A DNA stretch of 64,000 nucleotides from the NCBI RefSeq assembly GCF_001434145.1, contig NZ_AZED01000011.1, forward strand, positions 310,667-374,666, written 5' to 3'. Below, one piece after another: positions 60,357-64,000 of this stretch; position 1 is the first letter of the stretch, and each line of letters starts with the position of its first letter. The notes beneath the pieces were generated by a model. The model was not told the origin of the DNA, did not search any database, and worked only from the letters and a program-made list of their open reading frames with translations. Made by a program: the position numbers and the translations under genes. The DNA is from Lentilactobacillus otakiensis DSM 19908 = JCM 15040 (GTDB lineage Bacteria > Bacillota > Bacilli > Lactobacillales > Lactobacillaceae).

Positions 60357-60395
60357 TTGTAATTACTAATCATGACATTTATAATGTAATTACAA
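60357..60395 (+). promoter_or_regulatory. Promoter and operator of the orphan antitoxin gene
   Basis: TTGTAA (60357-60362) and TATAAT (60380-60385) have a 17-base spacer. The inverted arms TTGTAATTAC (60357-60366) and GTAATTACAA (60386-60395) flank the promoter, as expected for an autorepressing antitoxin. Confidence 0.75.
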
Positions 60396-60419
60396 GTAAA
60401 GACATTAGAGGTGATTGAA

Positions 60420-60749
60420 TTGGAAACTCAAACCCGCAAACAAGGCAACTCAATTATGTTAACAGTTCCCAGCAAATTTAATATCGGCCCAGGTGTAACT
60501 GTGAAACCAAAGTTGACCCCTGATGGGATTTTTTATGAATTTGTCAAAGACGACGATGATTTTTTCAACTTTGATGAAGACATTTTAAAGGATATCGTCA
60601 AAGATAAAGTTCCAGAAGATCAAGTTCCGAAAGAATTTACAAAACGCAAAAAAGCTTTGAGTGGCGCATGGAAAAAATTAGTTAAAGATGCCAAGGGCTC
60701 CTCTCACATCACAACCAGAGAGGAGTTTGAGAAGGAAGTTGGCCTATGA
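60420..60749 (+). CDS. AbrB/MazE-like antitoxin, orphan
   Basis: A 109-residue protein. The N-terminal 45 residues (TQTRKQGNSIMLTVPSKFNI then VKPKLTPDGIFYEFV) match the swapped-hairpin DNA-binding fold of MazE/AbrB-type antitoxins. The rest is acidic then basic (DDDDFFNFDED, FTKRKKALSGAWKKL), typical of a toxin-binding tail. GAGG lies 8 bases before a TTG start at 60420; an upstream GTG overlaps that site. The stop overlaps an ATG (ATGA) that opens a frame of only eight codons, so the toxin expected there is missing. Confidence 0.75.
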   Translation: METQTRKQGNSIMLTVPSKFNIGPGVTVKPKLTPDGIFYEFVKDDDDFFNFDEDILKDIVKDKVPEDQVPKEFTKRKKALSGAWKKLVKDAKGSSHITTREEFEKEVGL

Positions 60750-60772
60750 CATTCAAAAATTCAAAAAAATAA
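60746..60772 (+). pseudogene. Remnant start of a deleted toxin gene
   Basis: ATG at 60746 overlaps the antitoxin stop and reads eight residues (MTFKNSKK) before a stop at 60770-60772, next to a terminator. The ATGA coupling is the usual junction of a toxin-antitoxin pair. It may be the stump of a lost toxin; the remnant is too short to identify. Confidence 0.35.
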
Positions 60773-60834
60773 ACAAACAGGCTCCCAGATAAGATTTCGC
60801 ACTTAATTCTCTGGGAGCCTGATTGTTTATTTTT
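60771..60834. terminator. Bidirectional terminator
   Basis: CAGGCTCCCAGA pairs with TCTGGGAGCCTG, extended by AAACA and TGTTT, with A and T tracts at the two ends. Confidence 0.85.
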
Positions 60835-60857
60835 AACTCTTCAACAATAATTTTTAT

Positions 60858-61895
60858 CTAACCAATCTTAGTCTTCTCCAGCAACAAGTCCGCCAACTCA
60901 TCAGCCGAAACATCCCCAAGATTAGCCTTAATATCAACCTTACTCAAAGCATCGACCAAAGCATCTTTACTGAGATCAACGCCATTCAATGCCTTTTCAA
61001 TAACGGAAATATCACCGCCAGTGATGAAGTCACCATAGATTTTAATATCAGAAATCTGATTATCACTCAGCGAATAATTGAAGCTAATCGTTCCGATGTC
61101 GTAATGCTTAGAAACATAGTAATCGAAACCAGGGTTCTTCCCATAGTTCCACTCATCAGTATCGTATTTACCCTTCAACCGTTCGTCGATGATAGACCAG
61201 TCGTGGTCGTTTAGATGATAGGTCTCAATATCGTCCAATGATTTGGCATTAAACAGTCTGAGCAATAATGCCTTCTTAAAGCCTTCAATATCCAACTTCT
61301 GGAATTCTGGTTTTAAGAATGGCTTAACGTTAGTGACTCGGCTTTCAACTGACTTGACGCCCTTAGATTCCAATTTATCTTTCTCAGGTGTCAGCACCTT
61401 AGTGGCGACATCCATTGCCAAATCAAACATTAGCGTCCCGCCGGCAGCGTATGATTGGCCAACCTTGAACATCGTCATGCCAGAAAACTTCTGGTTGCCG
61501 ATGACCATATCATTACGCCCACGCATTTCAGCATCTGTGGCACCCATGTCATGCAATGCATCAATAATCGGTTGCGCAAAGTATTTGAAATCACCAAAGT
61601 GCTCGTCGTCATTAATCACAATATTTTCAAAAATAATATTGCCATAATCGTGATAAACCGCACCACCACCTGAAGTCCGGCGAACTAATTTGATGCCCTT
61701 TTCTTTCAAATAAGGCATATTCACTTCGGCATAGGCATTCTGATTAACCCCGACAATCACTGCCGGTTGGTTAACATACATAATTAATCCGTGACCAGGA
61801 AGCTTCAAATCATTGACCAAATAGTTATCCAACGACTGATTCACAATCGGATCATAGACAGGCTTGCCATTTCTTGACGTATCAATAAAAAACAT
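60858..61895 (-). CDS. lplA: Lipoate-protein ligase A
   Basis: A 345-residue enzyme that activates lipoate with ATP and attaches it to Lys of 2-oxoacid dehydrogenase or GcvH proteins. Family marks: IDTSRNGKPVYDPIVNQSLDNYLV, VGVNQNAYAEVN, the RRTSGGGAVYHDYGN lipoate loop, and GNQKFSGMTMF. A C-terminal accessory domain ends in a short helical tail. ATG 61895 has GAAGG seven bases upstream and gives the normal start. It serves scavenging of lipoate; the target proteins lie outside the window. Confidence 0.94.
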   Translation of the reverse strand: MFFIDTSRNGKPVYDPIVNQSLDNYLVNDLKLPGHGLIMYVNQPAVIVGVNQNAYAEVNMPYLKEKGIKLVRRTSGGGAVYHDYGNIIFENIVINDDEHFGDFKYFAQPIIDALHDMGATDAEMRGRNDMVIGNQKFSGMTMFKVGQSYAAGGTLMFDLAMDVATKVLTPEKDKLESKGVKSVESRVTNVKPFLKPEFQKLDIEGFKKALLLRLFNAKSLDDIETYHLNDHDWSIIDERLKGKYDTDEWNYGKNPGFDYYVSKHYDIGTISFNYSLSDNQISDIKIYGDFITGGDISVIEKALNGVDLSKDALVDALSKVDIKANLGDVSADELADLLLEKTKIG

Positions 61896-62030
61896 AGATG
61901 AACCTTCTTTCATATCCGTTAGTTCTGGAACCGTTACCATCATGATAGAACGAAAGACTATGAATGTATATACCATTGCACATTTTTTCAGGGGGGGTAG
62001 AATACATACAATTGTAAGGAGATGATTTCA

Positions 62031-62264
62031 ATGACCATGCAGCAACTCCGCGACCGAATGATCCACTATCTAACAATTACCGTTCCGTTCTGTGGATTAA
62101 TCATCTCGATCCTTGGTGTATGCTACTTCATGTGGTGGAGCGGCGACCATTCCACTGGGGCGTTAATTTATAGTCTCATTCCAGTCGCAATGGGTGTCCT
62201 GATTTCAATTCCTGGTTGGTTTTGGAAACGTGAAGCGCAAAAAAATGATAACGACAAAAAATAA
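62031..62264 (+). CDS. Small two-helix membrane protein
   Basis: A 77-residue protein with two hydrophobic segments (LTITVPFCGLIISILGVCYFMWW and ALIYSLIPVAMGVLISIPGWFW) and a charged C-terminus (KREAQKNDNDKK). No family is recognised. AAGGAG is 9 bases from the ATG at 62031; the ATG at 62022 abuts that site. Upstream TTGCAC and TAGAAT about 16 bases apart make a plausible promoter interrupted by a run of seven G. It ends at a terminator. Confidence 0.7.
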   Translation: MTMQQLRDRMIHYLTITVPFCGLIISILGVCYFMWWSGDHSTGALIYSLIPVAMGVLISIPGWFWKREAQKNDNDKK

Positions 62265-62296
62265 AGCATTGACCTCAAACTTGGTCAATGCTTTTT
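62263..62296. terminator. Bidirectional terminator
   Basis: AAAGCATTGACC pairs with GGTCAATGCTTT around TCAAACTT with a T-tail; it overlaps the stop of the small membrane protein gene. Confidence 0.88.
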
Positions 62297-62297
62297 A

Positions 62298-62804
62298 CTA
62301 CTTAAATTCCGGATCGTTCCCGCCATGCACTTTCGCGGTAAACGACTTCACAGTAATCTTAATAATCCCAACATACTCAATTGTCTTCTCAGGCACATCA
62401 AAGTCACTCAATTTCTGACCAGTTTCGTGTGCCAAAACGACTTGGAGGGCATGCTTCTTGACCGCTGGATCATCAACCAATTCTGCATCCCCATACCCCA
62501 TCACACTGCGATAGGCAAAGCTTGGCGTATTTTGCTTGGGATCCTTTGGCACCATCAGTTGACCACCGTCATCAATCGCAAAGCCCATCCGACCATCTTT
62601 TTTGATCAATTCACGCTTGGTGCCGACTGGTGCGCCGTGAATGTATAAAGTTAATTGGTTATCATCATCGAACTCGTAGCCGAAGTTGGTTGGCACTACA
62701 TAAGGATAATCATCGGTTCTAAACCCACTATGAATTACGTGAGAATCTTTTAAAATTTGCTTGATTTCATTAATGTTGGTTACTTCTCGGTCTTTTCTCC
62801 GCAT
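62298..62804 (-). CDS. Pyridoxamine 5'-phosphate oxidase-like flavin-binding protein
   Basis: A 168-residue split-barrel protein of the NimA/PNPOx-like family. Marks: IKQILKDSHVIHSGF, YPYVVPTNFGYEFDDDNQLTLYIHGAPVGTKRELIKK and a late SVMGYGDAEL strand. Such proteins bind FMN and may reduce nitro compounds or act on unknown substrates. ATG 62804 has GAGGAG about 9 bases upstream; a longer frame to 62909 lacks such a site. Function beyond flavin binding is not assignable. Confidence 0.82.
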   Translation of the reverse strand: MRRKDREVTNINEIKQILKDSHVIHSGFRTDDYPYVVPTNFGYEFDDDNQLTLYIHGAPVGTKRELIKKDGRMGFAIDDGGQLMVPKDPKQNTPSFAYRSVMGYGDAELVDDPAVKKHALQVVLAHETGQKLSDFDVPEKTIEYVGIIKITVKSFTAKVHGGNDPEFK

Positions 62805-62982
62805 ACGATCAGCTCCTCTTATTTGCTTTAAGTATAGCCATTTTGACGGATTCCGTACATAGACATTTTCCCGCCACCGAAAATTTTCAAACCAATTCGT
62901 TGCACACAATTTGTTTACAGGTTACGCTTTGAGTAGTTCAAGTGTAATCGTTTTCCGAGCAACTTAATGGGAGGAATATTTT

Positions 62983-64000
62983 ATGGCAAATTATGATTAT
63001 GACGTCTTATATATTGGTAGCGGTCACGGCACCTTTGACGGAGCCATTCCGCTGGCAGCGCGCGGCAAAAAGGTCGGCGTTATCGAATCCGGTTTAATCG
63101 GCGGCACCTGTCCCAACCGTGGCTGTAACGCCAAAATTACGTTGGATGCCCCAGTTGCATTAACTCGTTTAACTGAGAAAATGCAGGGGATCGTCAACGG
63201 CGACCTGGCAATCAACTGGACCGCCAACGAAAAACACAAGCAGGAAGTTATCGAAGGCTTACCTGACATGATCGGTGGCTTGATGAAGTCTGTTAACATC
63301 GATATCATCAAGGGTCACGGCACTTTCCAAGATGCGCACACGGTCGTTGTTGACGGTGACGCAAAAACAGCCGAAAACATTGTCATTTCAACCGGTCAGC
63401 ATCCACACCGTTTGGACATCCCTGGTACTGAGCTCGCTCATGATAGTGCCGATTTCATGAATCTTACTCATTTGCCAGCCAACATCACGATCATCGGCGC
63501 CGGCTACATCAGCATGGAGTTTGCGACAATCGCTAACGCTGCTGGTGCTAAAGTCACCGTTATCACACATGGCGACAAGATTCTGAGAAAATTCTACCAA
63601 CCATACGTTGATCAAATTGTCGCTGACTTGAAATCTCGTGGCGTTGACTTTATCAGCAATGCCAAAGTCACCAGTTTTGAAGAAGACGGCAGTAATTTCA
63701 TCGTTAACTACGATGGTGGCCAAGTAAAGACGAACTGGATTTTGGACGCCACCGGCCGAGTACCAAACGTTGACGATGTCGGCTTGGATAAAGTCGGTGT
63801 TGATTATAGCGAAAAAGGCATCAAAGTAAACGATCACCTGAAAACCAACATCGATAACATTTATGCTTCAGGTGATGTGATCGACAAGGATCAACCCAAG
63901 CTCACCCCAACGGCGATCTTTGAATCGACTTACTTAATGCATACTTTCGCAGGGGACACCACTGATCCAATCGACTACCCAGAGATTCCATCGGTTGTCT
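62983..64000 (+). CDS. FAD-dependent pyridine-nucleotide disulfide oxidoreductase (3' end cut)
   Basis: The first 339 residues of a glutathione-reductase-fold enzyme; the frame runs off the window. Marks: YDVLYIGSGHGTFDGA (FAD), IGGTCPNRGCNAK with the redox Cys pair in CPNRGC, IVISTGQHP, ITIIGAGYISMEFATIANAAG (NAD(P)H), and IYASGDVID. Compared with the usual CxxxxC-x-PSK the Pro-Ser are replaced by Asn-Ala. AGGAGG precedes the ATG. The class includes glutathione, mercuric and coenzyme-A disulfide reductases; the substrate is not fixed. Confidence 0.9.
   Translation, partial: MANYDYDVLYIGSGHGTFDGAIPLAARGKKVGVIESGLIGGTCPNRGCNAKITLDAPVALTRLTEKMQGIVNGDLAINWTANEKHKQEVIEGLPDMIGGLMKSVNIDIIKGHGTFQDAHTVVVDGDAKTAENIVISTGQHPHRLDIPGTELAHDSADFMNLTHLPANITIIGAGYISMEFATIANAAGAKVTVITHGDKILRKFYQPYVDQIVADLKSRGVDFISNAKVTSFEEDGSNFIVNYDGGQVKTNWILDATGRVPNVDDVGLDKVGVDYSEKGIKVNDHLKTNIDNIYASGDVIDKDQPKLTPTAIFESTYLMHTFAGDTTDPIDYPEIPSVV

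Overview
The window is a chromosomal segment of a low-to-mid GC Gram-positive bacterium, most likely a heterofermentative member of the Lactobacillaceae (Lentilactobacillus/Levilactobacillus-like; genus inferred, not proven). Reasons: strong AGGAGG ribosome sites, intrinsic terminators, T-box and PyrR leader RNAs, an agmatine deiminase cluster with two AguA copies, an NRAMP manganese importer, and several secreted proteins with Lactobacillus-type signal peptides. No rRNA, tRNA, CRISPR array, transposase or prophage was seen.

Layout. 1-8.0 kb: HxlR regulator, NUDIX hydrolase, lipid kinase, aldehyde dehydrogenase, MFS exporter, stress protein, MntH under a probable MntR box, and a MarR regulator facing a decayed oxidoreductase pseudogene. 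8.0-14.0 kb: a secreted phosphatase and a five-gene unit joining a complete dedicated ECF transporter to two exported proteins that resemble the two halves of animal intrinsic factor/transcobalamin; this is the best candidate for a little-described system. 14.1-18.9 kb: pentapeptide-repeat protein and a pyrimidine-regulated permease, then a self-regulated ABC-2 exporter with its TetR. 19-23 kb: sulfur metabolism (Met T-box, luxS, metE, metF). 23-31 kb: Spx-like protein, YdcF and VanZ-RDD membrane proteins, and a polyphosphate operon (ppk, ppx and a degenerate Ppx-HD protein). 31-38 kb: aldo/keto reductase, a secreted ADP-ribosyltransferase-like protein, a metal P-type ATPase, and a three-gene transmembrane electron-transfer module (FMN protein, ApbE, bis-heme ferric reductase-like). 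38-45 kb: agmatine catabolism on two transcripts, each with a cre-like site; the second AguA has lost its catalytic Cys and His and is transcribed with an RpiR regulator. 45-48 kb: menE, menB and a hotdog thioesterase. 48-56 kb: TetR-controlled MacB-type ABC unit, two tandem secreted paralogues, a large orphan FtsX permease and glutathione peroxidase. 56-64 kb: oligopeptide-binding lipoprotein, a candidate small RNA, an ABC exporter, an orphan antitoxin, lipoate ligase, small membrane and flavin-binding proteins, and a disulfide oxidoreductase cut by the window end.

How it fits together. The agmatine genes make ATP and consume acid; the ECF unit probably scavenges a corrinoid-like compound; menB/menE could supply naphthoate or quinone intermediates that would suit the flavin/heme electron-transfer module. 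Two separate regulators sit on visible paired palindromes in their own promoters, and the orphan antitoxin has the same design. An interspersed palindromic repeat occurs at least twice, once supplying the last codons of an ABC ATPase.
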